A DNA stretch of 64,000 bases from Paulinella micropora. Lineage: Eukaryota > Cercozoa > Imbricatea > Euglyphida > Paulinellidae. The notes below the pieces were generated by a model, which worked only from the letters and a program-made list of their open reading frames with translations, made no database searches and was not told the origin of the DNA. The stretch lies in the NCBI GenBank assembly GCA_019918135.1, contig WBZZ01001393.1, forward strand, positions 78,501-142,500, written 5' to 3'. Of this stretch, positions 29,094 to 41,046 are shown one piece after another. Position 1 is the first letter of the stretch, and every line of letters begins with the position of its first letter. The translations under genes and the position numbers were made by a program.

Positions 29094-30590
29094 ATGAGGG
29101 TGTTCTGCCGCCGCAGCTGTTTGTGCTACTTCCTCAACGGGTGACTTTGCCGTTGGGCCTGTAGTATGAACTCTTTCTGAGGCGGTTGATGTTGAATGAG
29201 AAGCAGGCATGGCGGGGGGGACAGAGTGTGACAATGTTGCCCCCGGCATGGTCTCCTCTGGTAGGCGTTCGACGGACGCGAACTGCAGTCGAAATTTTAT
29301 TTCGGCTAGCTCAGTTTCCGTGTAAGCGGACTCCCATTGTGACTCTTGTGCGTTCTCTTCATCGTCAACATCACATCATTCCACACCATCCATCATCATA
29401 GTCATCTACTACGTCTTCGTCATAGTAGTCTCTTTCTATGTTCTGTACTTCAGGTGCGAAGTGGACCCGGTGGGGGTTGGGTGATCGTCTTCGTTGCTGG
29501 TTCCGTGAATTGTGCCGATTGTTTCCCGGACTGGGAGAGCGACGTGGACTACGGGAACGCGAGCGACTTCTTCCACTTCCGTAAATTTCCCTCCGAATTG
29601 GGCAATCATACGGGCGATGCCACGGGTAATACTATTGAGCGCAAGACTTTTGCGGAGGGGGTAGCGGGACGCACTTATTCTGGCAATCTTGTACTGTATG
29701 AGAATCTCGACATGAATGGTATTTCAGGGGTATTTTACGTTCGGGACGCGTGTCACGAGCGTAAAATAACGGTGATTTGTCGGGTTTATCATTAAGCGAT
29801 AGTTTGCCTATGTCGTTAGTTAGTTTGTCCGACTGAACTAGCGATTTTATGTACGTGCAAAGCTCGCGGAATGTGGGTCGATCTACATCGTTAAGCGGGG
29901 TGTAATAGCGGACATTAGCTTTTCCCCCGAACTTACAATCAGTTGCTTTATTCAGCTTTATGAGAAGTTCGTTACATTTGTAACCTTCGTCAAAATGTTG
30001 AGTTTCCGAAATTTTTTCTAGTCGCCACTTGAACTTATTAAGCCACGTCTCAACATCCTCTGCAGGTCGCAGTTGGTCTGCGACATGCTGAGCTTGAAGT
30101 TGAGCAGTGTTTATAGTTCCTAGTTGCCCAAATTCGTTGATGAGGGCGTGCCACATTTGATGTGGTTCCCTACCAGCGGATCGGATGGCAACTAGAGCAG
30201 AGTGGTTCGAAACAGATTCGGAGATTATTGATCTTGTCTTTACTTTCAGTTTCAAGGACAGGACAGGAGGAAAACAGTTTTTCAATTGCACAAAAGTGGG
30301 GTCAGCAGGTAAAGCAAACAGAGCCAGTCTCATGTCAGCATCGGGGTCAGCAGCAGGCAGTGCAGGGGGTGGACCTGGGGTGATCATCAGTTTCAGTTCA
30401 GCAGTAGGCAGGGGCGAAGCAGGATCGCGCAGAAATATCAGCAGGCGCGGATCCACTCCTTCGCAGAATTGAAGTGCGGACCAGCGAAAGTTGTCAAAGT
30501 CGTAGGCGGTTCTATCGACTTAGTGACCTGGGGAGGGAGATGAGGGACCTTAAGTGTCAACTTAGTAGCGGTAGGCTCGTAACCTGCCAT
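29094..30590 (-). pseudogene. Copia element C gag, frame-broken, with Arg-Ser-rich tail
   Basis: Gag starts at 30590 (MAGYEPTATKLTLKVPHLPP), shifts frame near 30,470, and continues 29632-30456: FLRDPASPLPTAELKLMITP, REPHQMWHALINEFGQLGTI, VETWLNKFKWRLEKI. A degenerate knuckle (CRDSHTVQDCQNKC) follows. Downstream in another frame (about 29,525-29,577) is an Arg-Ser repeat (SGRSRSRSRSPRRSPSPGNN), then an acidic stretch. No protease or pol follows before element A's LTR, so C is truncated at about 29,093. Confidence 0.75.
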
Positions 30591-30599
30591 AACTATGTA

Positions 30600-31130
30600 T
30601 TCACTCAATTAAAGATAAGGTACGGAACAGACTTAATAATTCCTCATCCAGGCTTCAAAGTACATCAGGTACCTGAACAGTATGTTTAATTTGTGATCTC
30701 GACAAGGTACAGAAACCGATCTGACTTTCATGTGATTGCTGTGCGACAAACGCGTGCCTATCGCGCGCTTAGATACGTAGTGTATAACCTTTATATAACA
30801 CGGATCGCACTGTCGTACAATCATATGGTAAGGTAAATCGTCCCATGAATAAGGTGTTATGAGGGAAGATGTTACTGGGGAATCAGTCCGGTAGATTAGT
30901 TAAATATTGCTAAGTGACAGTATTGCAGTTGACAGTGATAAATGGTAAAATATGGGAAGTGATATGAAAAACATTATTGCCGTTCGTTACTGTAATAACG
31001 GTAAATTTGAACAAAATAAATGAATATAATTCAACTTGAATAAAATGATTTGACTTCAGACTTGAAGGGAAATGATTTTATCTTTTACTGATGTGTAAAC
31101 TATAACTTCTAGGATATCCGAAGAAATATC
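30600..31130. other. AT-rich sequence, probably LTR/leader of element C; no gene seen
   Basis: No supported frame. Its place upstream of the gag start of element C makes LTR/leader likely, but no second copy is in the window. Confidence 0.35.
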
Positions 31131-31135
31131 ATTAT

Positions 31136-31417
31136 ATGTCTGATCAGAACCCGTTGAAGGAGAAGCTGGAGGAGACGCCAACGCAGCGGATTCATAATCA
31201 GGCAACAGTTAGTACGGCGCCGAACTCAGTGTTTGGTAAGCGGCTGAGGCACATCGCGCTACGTCATCATCACATCACTGAGGCGATACGGAAGGGGGAG
31301 GTGGTGGTGAAATGGGTGCCCTCGGAAGAAAACAGAGCTGATATACTACCGAAGAAGATCACTAGCCCGTCAGTTTTCAAGCGCGGGGCAGACCGGCTGA
31401 CTGGACATTACAACTGA
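31136..31417 (+). pseudogene. Copia RNase H C-terminal fragment (F)
   Basis: QATVSTAPNSVFGKRLRHIA, then VVKWVPSEENRADILPKK, are the final RNase H blocks, close to those of element A (2120-2400). The stop is followed by a polypurine tract at 31508-31520 (TTAGGGGGAGCTT), then TGTACC, a possible LTR start. No upstream pol remains. Confidence 0.8.
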
Positions 31418-31507
31418 CTCTCTCTTTGCGTTGCAATGAGATAGCCCTGGATAGGAAGTGAGTAAGTGACATGAGACAATGATAGTTAGTGATTACGTCC
31501 TATAGAA

Positions 31508-31520
31508 TTAGGGGGAGCTT
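31508..31520 (+). other. Polypurine tract of fragment F
   Basis: TTAGGGGGAGCTT followed by TGTACC, the same tract as in element A on the opposite strand. It marks the junction with element E. Confidence 0.55.
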
Positions 31521-32940
31521 TGTACCAACTTCTTTTGTAGAAATAGAATTGGTAATTGTAATTCGATAGGCCGTATAACTGCACAATTGAGGACTCTTAT
31601 TTTTAGTGTTAGGGTTGTCACTCCTTTGCCACCAACAATGTTAGTGCTAGAAATGTTCCCCTCAATGTCTCTTGGGGCCTTTTTCTCCTCCCTTCGTCGT
31701 AATTTCTGTTCTTGAAACACAATCGCTCTCCCAGCCGGTCGTCGGAACGGGATTCTACTCCCGAACTTCGCATCTCTGTTTCTGAGTGGTGTGTTCCCAA
31801 CCTCGTGCGCTACCTCGAGACCAGGTAGATGGTTGCGGGGTACGTTATCCTCGCGATAAACCTGAGCATCGTGCTCGACAATGACAATGGGTGAGTCGTT
31901 AGTCTCCTCCTTTTTTACAGTCTCACTCTGAAATTCATCCGTATCTTCCGTCAAATTTTCACTCAATTTCTCTGTGGCTGCAAGCCCGGATCAGCAGAAT
32001 TGCCGTCTTCCATCATCCCATCGTCCCACACACATTCGTCCAGCTTAGCTGTATACCCTCTGACGTGTGTGTTAAACCTGACATTCCTCTGTTCCACTAC
32101 CTGATTCTCCTTGAGCAAATATACTCTGTACAATCTCCGAAATAGATTGTAACCAACAAGCACACCAGGGGTAGCCATAGACATACCTTTCTCCTGTCGC
32201 CACATTCGAACCCATGCAAGGCACCCTATCGGTTGTAGAAAGCCTACAGGTGGTCGTCTTTTTAGTGTGACTTCATATGGTGACAGTCCTTTGTATTTAC
32301 CTGTAGCCATAGGCGTCACCATCCCTGCGACCCACTCCGCCTGCTCCATCTCCTGACAAAACGAAGGAGGTGATTGAGCATCAATCCTCATAGCTGTCGA
32401 TCTAGTACCTGCTGTCCTATGCTCTCTCTCTGCTATGGGATTTGATCTTGGTTCGTCTCTTGATGTGGTCTTTAGTATCATCCCGTTGGTGTTGCAAAAC
32501 TCAATCATATGGTTGGTTGCAAACTCACCGTCACATCTGATTTGTTTGACCGTTCGCCCAGTTTGAGCCACGAAGAATGCTACCACCTTAGCAACAAACG
32601 GCAAATATAAATCTTCTTCTCTCGTAGGCGAAAAATGGTTGAAGCCAAATTTACCTTCGCCATCCTTGAGCACCAACTTGTAACGATTGCCCGCGATCGA
32701 CTTCGTCCTCCAAGGTCCTCTGAAGTCCATATTCAAGCTCTTGCCCACCTTGAAATCAGAATCAATATTAGGGTTATCCTTATGAACAGGCAATCGTGTT
32801 ATCTTGGTATATTGGCATCCGTTGCACACACTTGGCAACCGTTCTCGCCAGCCCTTGCCCACTATTGTCCTGCCATACTTCAATGCACATTGTTCCATCA
32901 CTTTGACACCTGCATGCCCCAACATTCTATGCAATTCCAT
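31508..32940 (-). pseudogene. Element E integrase and C-terminal linker
   Basis: Integrase frame 31963-32940: HHCC-type pre-integrase (ELHRMLGHAGVKVMEQ, CNGCQYTK), rve core LNMDFRGPW (Asp), IRCDGEFATN (Asp), NPIAEREHRT (Glu), all intact, and the copia GFLQPIGCLAWVRM region. A second frame (31508-31966) is the charged linker to RT and ends in junction DNA. The catalytic core is complete, but the element cannot be autonomous. Confidence 0.85.
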
Positions 32941-33784
32941 TGCTTAGGGATGAGGGGTCTTAGAGAAAAATTGGCAATAGGCTGGGCTTCCACATCAGCG
33001 TGAGGATCAAACCTTTCATTTGCGTTCAGTGGTGTGTCATTAGCAGTGTCTAGCCTATACAATCTGTTGATCATCATGCGCCCTCGACAAATGATGTCGT
33101 CCCCATCTATCTTCAGCGGGCGTTTTAGAATAACGCCTGATTGTTTTACAAAACAGTTGCAAACCCGCATGCATTGTCCAGGACACCGGGGGATAGTAGG
33201 GAATATGGGGTCTTATTGCTAACTAGCGCATCGCTGACCTCTAACACGCCCTCCCCTTTCTTTCCTGACATTATAGGTATCGTCGCTTTTGCACGCATCG
33301 ACACGCGCATTGCATGCTTCGTTATGCCAGCCAGGTTCACCGGTGCTCTCACATACACATCACGCGTAGGCATAGATGTGTGCACTAAAGTCCTGTTGCA
33401 TCCTGAATCGATGATTGTCGGTACCTTTTCTCGTGACAAGATATTCAATGCCACTGCTTGTCGCTCATCGTCCCTTTGTACCTCATTTACACCAACAGTT
33501 GAATCAACCAACGTCGCAGCAAAACTTACATGTCCCCTCGATGGTTGATATGTTGAAGGTTTGCGTTGCTGGGGGCGCCTCCAACATCGTGGGACTGCTT
33601 GTAATCTGGTAAGTCGGGTAACCATACAGCTTTCGGTATAATAATATGTCCGCAAGGGTTTTAGTATCATACCTGGATGGTAGTTGGTACTTCGTCCCCG
33701 ACTGACTAGAGCGCACAATCTCGTAGCGCGTGATCCTATGATAAGCAAAAATTGCGAAGTCGCGACGTACCGACCCGATGCCAC
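32898..33784 (-). pseudogene. Element E aspartic protease and spacer, frame-broken
   Basis: VPTIIDSGCNRTLVHTSMPT carries the D-S-G protease site. Following pieces (32898-33170) resemble copia sequence between protease and integrase (SGVILKRPLKIDGDDIICRG). The frame changes near 33,150 and 32,940. Confidence 0.75.
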
Positions 33785-35444
33785 ACGGCGGTAGAAATTC
33801 TTGGTTCGTCAGACTTCGCAGATGATCAAGCTCCTCATTTTGTGCGTACTTACAGAAGTCTTTATGGGCCTTCCAATCAGCCCGCTGATGCAGTTTGCAG
33901 CAATAAAACACCCAATTGCATCCTTTACACCTGAACATACTAGGTTTCAGTAGCGTTTCTATCTGATCACAGTGTTCGCATGTACGTGGTGGTAGGGGGC
34001 GTGAATGAGGCATATCTGCGGGATACATACCTGGGGGCTGGTAGTCACCGCAGTGTCTGCAAAGCCCCACCATCGTCTGCCAGTTCGTCGGGTAAATGTT
34101 GAAACCTAACCTTATACTCCAGTAGTCCATCTCCATGATGGTAGCGTGATTGTAACAAAAATGAACATCCATGTACCAATACCACGGCCCATCCAAAGTG
34201 GGATGGGAACTTGATGCCGTAGTGAGTATCATGCTGTCAGATACAGCATTTATTGAGAAAGGAATTCCCAAACGAGTATCAGGCCTCACTCTTATCACCC
34301 CCACGGATCTTTGTACCTCAATTTTTCCATCCCCCACTATCTGGACTGGCATCGTAAAGTGTTTCAGCCACGACAAGGGCGACACACTTTTCATAATTTG
34401 CTTGCTCGGGTACCACGGTTCCTCCCGTGGGACAATGTAGTTGATCGGGGCATCCATTCTCCATGAAGCAGGCCAGTGTCTGGGTGGCACTGGGAATCCG
34501 CACGGATCATTGAGCTGTCTGTACAGTTTTTTTGTGAAGGCCCACATGTTCAACTTAGTTCTAAAGTCATTTTCGTCGATTTGTTGCTCCCTTGTGAGCG
34601 ACACACAGGGTATCTCAGTGGGCCATAAGCCTGAGAAAGATTCGTAATCCATGTGCGCGTTTATAACGCCATTGGCCGTTAGCTGTTCTTTCATTTCTAC
34701 AGCTATTTCAGTTCCCTTTCTTTCACTTTCCTCGTCTTGCCTGTCAACACCTAATGTTTTCTGCTCTACTATTTCTGTAGTAGTGGTCGCGCTTGCAGTA
34801 GTTGCCGCGCTCACAAGATTCGGTGTTGGCCTGACAGGCAGAGTTACAGTGAGATCGTCATCATCTTGATCTGATGGTACCCGCTCTTTGTCATCGTCGA
34901 CGGCTAACGCGATCACACTATGGCGGTGCAGATCCATCGCTTCTTCCAAGTCTCCGTAGTGCCCCAAGCCTCCCCTTCTACGTATGTCGTCGTCCCATCC
35001 CTCGCCTAACACGCATTTTCCCATGTTGTTGACTGTCTCTTTTGCACAGTCAAATTTATCACTATCGGCCCGGACCTTGATGTGTTTGTTCACATCTTGA
35101 TTGATGATTCGTTTCTCGTACTTTTCGGCGACGTCGTCATAAAATGGCTCGCCATTGTAGTCTGTCGCGCTCCTCGTGAGCTTGATGGGGGCCAACTCCA
35201 ACCACATACCTGCTTCATCGCATTCCATAGGTATCGCTGCCGTGTTGGTTGGCCCTCCCTTGGTTCGTGCGCTCTCATCTATATCATCACTCATCACCAA
35301 CGGGCAATCGCTGAAGGCACATGCACCGTTGATATCGATGTGGGCGCATCTCTTGAGGGTCTTGTTGACCACCTCATCCCTTCTGCTTCTTCGTCGGCGG
35401 CTCTGTGGACACTCCGCCATGAGTGGCCGGGATCTGTATACCAT
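33504..35444 (-). pseudogene. Element E accessory ORF with MYND-like finger
   Basis: 646 residues open. Near the N-terminus is CAHIDINGACAFSDCPL, a small Cys/His motif also found in element G. The middle has PRHWPASWRMDAPINYIVPR. The Trp-rich segment EMDYWSIRLGFNIYPTNWQ matches that before the finger in element A. The finger is CEHC...CKGC...YCCKLHQ...H-x3-C, with His at one Cys position. A protease-side segment follows. It lies between gag and protease, as in A/B. Function unknown. Confidence 0.75.
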
Positions 35445-36749
35445 TTATTATAAATGAGTAATGTCCGCCCTGATCAGGAATATTTACCTTGATGTTGTCG
35501 GGCGGCAGCTTGTACAGCTCTTCTACTTCGATTTGCCCCAGCTCTGGATTCTTCTCAATCATCTGGTCGACTGTCAGCCCCGCCAGGCGTCATCGACCTC
35601 GTCGAACTTTGCCTCAGCTGTACGCTTCGCCACATAGGCCACCGGCTTGGCAACATTCACTTTGGGCTTGCGAGGGTCCCGGGGACGGTTATTATTGTTC
35701 GTATTGCGAGGTGGGCTGGTGCGTTTGCCGTTCGTAGGCGTACGCGACTTCATTTTGTTGTTGTTGTTGACTCCACGTTGAGTCGGCCCCCTCATCTCGC
35801 ATTCACCACCAGTGTGAGTTGGCCTGTTGGAGCACTCGGGCCTAAGGCACCGAACACGGCAATTCTTCACAATATGATTTGGCTTGCGACAATTAAAGCA
35901 GACTTTGCTATCCCTAGCAAGAAAAACTGAAACGGATTGAGTTGAAGCACCCGTTTTTCGCTTAGGCTGTGACACTTCTGCCGCTTGCGCCATTTCCTGA
36001 ATGCGTGCACACAGTTCATTGTAAGTAGGTTTTTGAGCATCGGGTTTTGACTAATAAAGTGGTCCACCTACATCTCCCACTAATAAATGTTTTGCTTCGT
36101 TTATCCATTGCAACGTAGCGACACACTTAAATTGATCCGGGAAGTCGAGGTGACGTTGAGCTAGCTTTTCATATCTATGCGCCTGGCGTTCTATCCAGTC
36201 CTCTAGCTTCGTCTTCTCTGTTATCTTATCCATGAACATCTCTTGCAGTAGCTTGTGGTTGGAGACAGGTCCAATCAATGCATACTTCTCACTCAACCTC
36301 GCCCACATCTCTCTGGGGTGATTACCTGCCCTCCTTATCGTTAACATCGCTGGGTGGCCCTGCAAAGCATTAGCCAAGTAAGAACGTAACTTAACTATGC
36401 ACGATAGTCTGACCTTCTCCGGTAGACACTGTTCCAAGTCTTCAAATGTGAAGTTGGGTCCCAAGGCGTCGATTGCGCCTTCTGCTCCTCCAGAGGCGCC
36501 GACCTGTTTCTCATCGGTTGCCTTCTTCAGCTCCGCTGCAGTCGACGAAATGTAGGTCTTCAGCTCTTCGAGAGGCATCGGACCATGCGCGTCTGCAATA
36601 AAAATCAGAAATTTAGGGTCAACACCCTCCACGAACTGCAAGAATGCCCATCTCCATTCATCATACGCAGAGGCGGGCTTACTTGGCAAGCGTGGGCAAC
36701 TCAACGCAACCTGCGTTCGCTCATAACCAGACGGGTTGTAATAATCCAT
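35374..36749 (-). pseudogene. Element E gag, broken
   Basis: Start 36749 (MDYYNPSGYERTQVALSCPR). Copia gag blocks: YDEWRWAFLQFVEGVDPKFL, ALQGHPAMLTIRRAGNHPRE, IERQAHRYEKLAQRHLDFPD. A TAG near 36,051 falls where G and H have Trp (LYW). Zinc knuckle CFNCRKPNHIVKNC (standard C-x2-C-x4-H-x4-C), then CLRPECSNRPTHTGGEC. The reading frame changes again near 35,575. Confidence 0.8.
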
Positions 36750-36800
36750 CGAGACGATGTGTATTACTGGCAAGGTTCTTCTCAGGATCAATAAAAACAC

Positions 36801-37660
36801 TTTAATGAGAACGAACTGAATGTGGTATGAAACAAATCATGCTGATCACATGATAACATGTGATAATCTAATCTAGAATGTCTAGCAAACCAATATATGA
36901 CTGTAATAATGACCATGGTGCAACTGTATCACAGTCAACTGTGGTCATTATTCTCGATTCATGTGATACTTGGAAAGATCGGTGCGGGGAAGCAATCTAT
37001 GTGACAAATTGGCAATATTGCTGTGATTTATGGTAATAAACGGCAAAATATATGCAATCATCCGTTACCGGTAATATTGGCATTACATGAGAATAAATGG
37101 TAAAATATAGGCAATTGCGAGTTCCAGCGTCAGTAAAAAGATAAGACGGAATATTCCGGATATTACGTTCTTACATATTATCATATTTTCATATCTACAC
37201 TACTTCGGATTTCCCTCATATCTGTATTAAATACATCAGTAATTGTTATAGTAATTACGGTAAATAATATTTGATTTGATCAACTCTGAATAATGTTTTC
37301 CATGTCATTACCTGTATTTTACCACTTTACATTTCCAATTTCCAATAATCTACAAATTACGTTTAACGTATAAACCGGTGTGATTAACTAAGTCCAACAG
37401 CTTCACCTCCCTGAACTGACCAAGCTTGGTACCTTTGCCTTATATCACATGTCTTGATCAACAGTTGGTCCCGTAACTCATATAGGCAATAGACAACCTA
37501 GCAAGCACGCTCCCAAAGAGGCACGGGGTCAGTTCAGAGAGCGGTTTCTACACCCTTGTTGATCTCATCATGATTAAACTACTGATTAGGTATTGAAGTA
37601 CTTTCTGAAGTCTCTGACGACTAGATCATCCGTATGTGCCTTATCTTTGATTAAGTGGAA
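36801..37660. other. AT-rich region, probably LTR/leader sequence; no gene seen
   Basis: It holds short repeated CGGTAATA/GGTAAAATAT-type tracts like the other LTRs here but no full second copy. It separates divergent element E (gag start 36749) from C2 (37669). Confidence 0.4.
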
Positions 37661-37668
37661 ACATAGTC

Positions 37669-37950
37669 ATGGCAGGTCATGAGCCAGCCATTACTAAGCT
37701 AACGCTTAAGGTCCCCCGCCTCCCAACTCACGTCTCTCGAAGCATCGATGACACGCCTACGAGTTCGACAACTTCCGCTGGAGCACGCTACAGTTTTGCG
37801 AGGGAGTGGACCAAGGTTCCTGATCTTCCTGCGAGATGTCAACTCGCCGCTGACAAACGCTGAGCTGAAGCTGATAATTACGCCTGACGCTGCCCCTGCC
37901 CTACCAGCGGTAGACCCTCACGCTGACACGAGACTAGCTCTTTTTGCGCT
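37669..37950 (+). pseudogene. Copia gag 5' fragment (C2), family C
   Basis: MAGHEPAITKLTLKVPRLPT closely resembles the element C gag start. The frame shifts near 37,750, then FLRDVNSPLTNAELKLIITP follows. Homology stops at about 37,951, where copy B's pol sequence begins on the other strand. Confidence 0.75.
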
Positions 37951-37951
37951 A

Positions 37952-39415
37952 GTAGCTGCCCTTCCGACATTCCCATCAGTAGCCCCTGCTCCCACCTTTC
38001 TGGCACGACCACCACTCGACCCCTCGTCCCCAACGACCACCAGCTCCACAACCCCAGCTTCGTCAGTTGGAACACCATCACGTGCAGAAAACACTTCCGG
38101 TCCGTCCGCCACGTCTTTCACTACGCACCCCTCTTCCCTGGTATCATTTTTATCTTCACCAGTTACCACTTCCAGCAATTTGTCTAACAGTCGCTGTTCA
38201 CTTGCAGTAAAAAATGCACCGGGTTTTTCGCCCTTTTCGGCCCCCTTCTCTCGAACTGGGTTGGCAGTTTGGAAGCTGTGTTGCAGTGACGATGCCATTT
38301 TGCCCCGTGGGTAGAGAGTAGGCCAGCCATGTACAGTAGAGTCCCTGACGACCATGTCCGCCGTCGTCACCAGCTTACCTTTGTAGTAACTCCACACCTT
38401 ATAGGCTGACTCCTCTGAGCTCACCCCCATGAACACTCCTGGCACTCCCTTCTCTTGGCCCTTCTTGCCACCCTTGTAGTACACACATAAGCACCCAAAA
38501 GGCTTCAGGATGGAGAAGGGTGGAGCTGGCCTCTTGTAGAACATCTCGTGCCTCGTCATCTTTGCCCCTGCTCTCGCTTGCATGTTGATGAGAAAGATAG
38601 CATAGTCGACCGCCAGAGGCAAGAAGTAGACAGGCACACTCCTCGCGGTTAGCAACGTAGCTGCCAATGAGAAAACAATGTGAATCCCTGCCTCAGCATA
38701 CGCATCCTTATTAGGTCCGCACGAACGGGTAACCGGGGCTCAATCCCCTCACTTCTGAGGAAATCTTTTACCGCATTCGAGATCCACTCTTTGTCCATCC
38801 GGAACTGTTTCATGTCGTTCCCCGTCTGGGTCTTCGACCACACCCTCACAGCAGCCAGCTGCTTGACAGGAATGTCTGATGCCCTCGTGTGGTTCCAATG
38901 CCCTTTCAGGTATCCAGACACGTTCTCCACAAACAACAGGCAATACGGCGTGTTGCCGTACAACGGAAACGATATACGACCGGTGCCATCTGCACTCCAG
39001 TCCTCTCCCGTCTTTGCACATAGCGTTAGCGACGCCCCCTCAAATGACGAGTGCTTAGTAATCTTAGTGGTAGAACAGGCCAAGCAATCACACCTCAGGG
39101 TAGACGCCTTTCCCTTCGGTGTCAGCCCATTTTGCTTCAGGAACTGACGTGCCATCGTCTCCCCGAAGTGAAATATGCCATTTATCTCACTCATGTCCAC
39201 CGTAGTACTTGGTTTCATGCTGGTAGACCAAAACGCAGTGTTGCATTGGGGAACGGTGAGCATTCCTTCTTCTCTTTCCTCCATCCAGGTGGGTTCGCCG
39301 TGTGAAATCGGTATTGACACGTATCAGCATCGAAGCTCCCAGTCAAAATCTTTTCGCATGCCTCTACCACAACCTTCTTCCTCATCACGAAGAATTCGTC
39401 ATCTTGCATTACTAT
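37952..39415 (-). pseudogene. Element B pre-integrase/integrase and linker
   Basis: Same layout as in A: pre-integrase, DGTG and RMDKEW acidic residues in 38649-39320, then the same frame shift near 38,700-38,720 before AYAEAGIH. Unlike A, the linker (37,952-38,667) is open throughout. The pre-integrase N-terminus (39,215-39,409) lies after a TAG shared with A. Confidence 0.8.
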
Positions 39416-39430
39416 TGTGTAACCCGTTCG

Positions 39431-39715
39431 CTATAGGCGACCAGATGAGAATAGCGTACGATCAAGGGTAGGTAAGATGTAGGTCTCCCCCATCTCCACC
39501 TCCTGCTGCCCACCTTCTCCATTCATGCCTGTAAACGACGTATCTCCCATCGCCACAGTTTTGATGAGCCCAGAGATCCCTCTCACTGCCACCCCCTCCT
39601 CCTGTCCAATCTTGCTTAGGGCGTCTTCTATCGGAACCATGTGATGCGACGACCCGCAGTCAAGATAGACTTCATACAGGTCCTGCCCGCCCATTACTCC
39701 ATCTTCAAACGCCAT
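39431..39715 (-). pseudogene. Element B aspartic protease
   Basis: YLDCGSSHHMVPIEDALSK holds the active site. A small deletion and sequence change near 39,740 relative to A puts it out of frame with the upstream MYND ORF. It ends at TAG, as in A. Confidence 0.75.
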
Positions 39716-41046
39716 GTGAGCTGTAGGTCCCTTGTCTTCTTCGTAGAGGTACCTACCCCATCGCGATGCAGCCCTCCTTCTTGCATAGACCTCCCTTCCT
39801 CGGTCATTTCCACATCACCATCTTGTGCATTGTCGCTAACCACCTGCGTAGGCGGCGTGTTTGGTGGCTTCTTTTCATCATCCATCACATTCCGGGGTAC
39901 TGGATCACCTCCACCGCCCTCTAGTGTGATGACCGTTCGCTCCTCTTCCCATCGTCCAACTCGTCTTTCACTGTAAGCCGACTCCCCCTGTCCTGCAATC
40001 ACATCACTAGTGCCACCACTTCGACCCATTGTCGTAGCTGATGTGTTTAGCCCAGCACGTCGTTGCGCCAACGCCTGCTCTGTAGCCGCCTCAATCGAAG
40101 ACAGTTGATATACCCAGGGGAAGTAACGTTCTTTGGCACGTAGCAACACCCGTTCCGGTTCCGAGGTCACATGCCTCTTCGCCTCTTGCAGTATGTCCCA
40201 GCTCGCCTGTACATACTCGTTTGCTTCTTTGGGCGGGCCCATCAGCAGCAAGATGTCGTTGTACCTCGGTTGTAGCGCCATAGCACTCTCCCCCACGTCC
40301 GGTCTGACGGTACAATACCTCAGCAGCCTTCTGTAGGCCACATCCCCTCTTCGTCTCGTTTCATTCAGACTATGAGGTCCCAACCCCCGAGGCTCGCGGC
40401 CACTCTCGACGACTTTAGCCCAGTCTTCCTTGCCTTCGTTCTGCGTCCATTTGCAGAAATCCTTGTGGGCTGGGTAGTCGATTCTCTGGCACTCTCTATC
40501 GCAGTACGCCACCATTTTGCATCTAGAGCACATCTTGGGCTTGGCAGGCTGCGTGACACTACACGCTTCACATCCCAAGGGTACCGGCGTGTCTTTGCCA
40601 CAGGGTTCAGCCCCCGACAGTCCACTAGCCCAGTGCTCCCATTCGTCCGGAGAGATGCGGAGATTGTAGTACCACTTCCACCAATGCAGCTCCGCCAGGG
40701 GAGCATTGTTGAACACCGTAAAGAAGTCGGCCACGTTCACCGTCCCATTGCTTTGGTTCCCTTCAGCCTCGCTCTCCGGTGGTGCCACAAAAACGAACCT
40801 CGTCTCATTCTGAGCCATAAATGCATACCCACATGTCTTCTCACCCTTCTTAGGTATCACCCGCAGTCCCGAACCATCCGCCGCCGGAGCCAGGTACTCC
40901 TCCTCACCCACTGCATATCTTGGAACAGGATCAACCATCGTTGCTCGCCTTTGACGTCTTAGATCAAACGTCATACACGACACGGCCGCGGCGGGGGGGT
41001 TCTTCGGGGCACCGTCCTTGATCTCTCCCTCCATTTGCAGCGACAT
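39694..41046 (-). CDS. Element B MYND-finger accessory ORF (uninterrupted)
   Basis: 450 residues; it shows the natural continuation past the site disrupted in A. Same Trp-rich segment and full MYND finger (C-x2-C, C-x2-C, YC-x3-C, H-x3-C). It then runs through NAQDGDVEMTEEGRSMQEGG into the protease region. It overlaps gag by 83 nt in the +1 frame, exactly as in A. Probable product: a gag-pol intermediate domain made by frameshifting; MYND would offer a protein-binding surface. Confidence 0.8.
   Translation of the reverse strand: MSLQMEGEIKDGAPKNPPAAAVSCMTFDLRRQRRATMVDPVPRYAVGEEEYLAPAADGSGLRVIPKKGEKTCGYAFMAQNETRFVFVAPPESEAEGNQSNGTVNVADFFTVFNNAPLAELHWWKWYYNLRISPDEWEHWASGLSGAEPCGKDTPVPLGCEACSVTQPAKPKMCSRCKMVAYCDRECQRIDYPAHKDFCKWTQNEGKEDWAKVVESGREPRGLGPHSLNETRRRGDVAYRRLLRYCTVRPDVGESAMALQPRYNDILLLMGPPKEANEYVQASWDILQEAKRHVTSEPERVLLRAKERYFPWVYQLSSIEAATEQALAQRRAGLNTSATTMGRSGGTSDVIAGQGESAYSERRVGRWEEERTVITLEGGGGDPVPRNVMDDEKKPPNTPPTQVVSDNAQDGDVEMTEEGRSMQEGGLHRDGVGTSTKKTRDLQLTWRLKME

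Larger units (their letters stand above)
31508..36749 (-). mobile_element. Ty1/copia-like element E, lacking reverse transcriptase
   Basis: Minus-strand order: gag, MYND ORF, protease, pre-integrase/integrase, linker; it then stops at about 31,520 against fragment F. RT and RNase H are missing, so it is 3'-truncated. Several stops and shifts are present. Confidence 0.75.
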
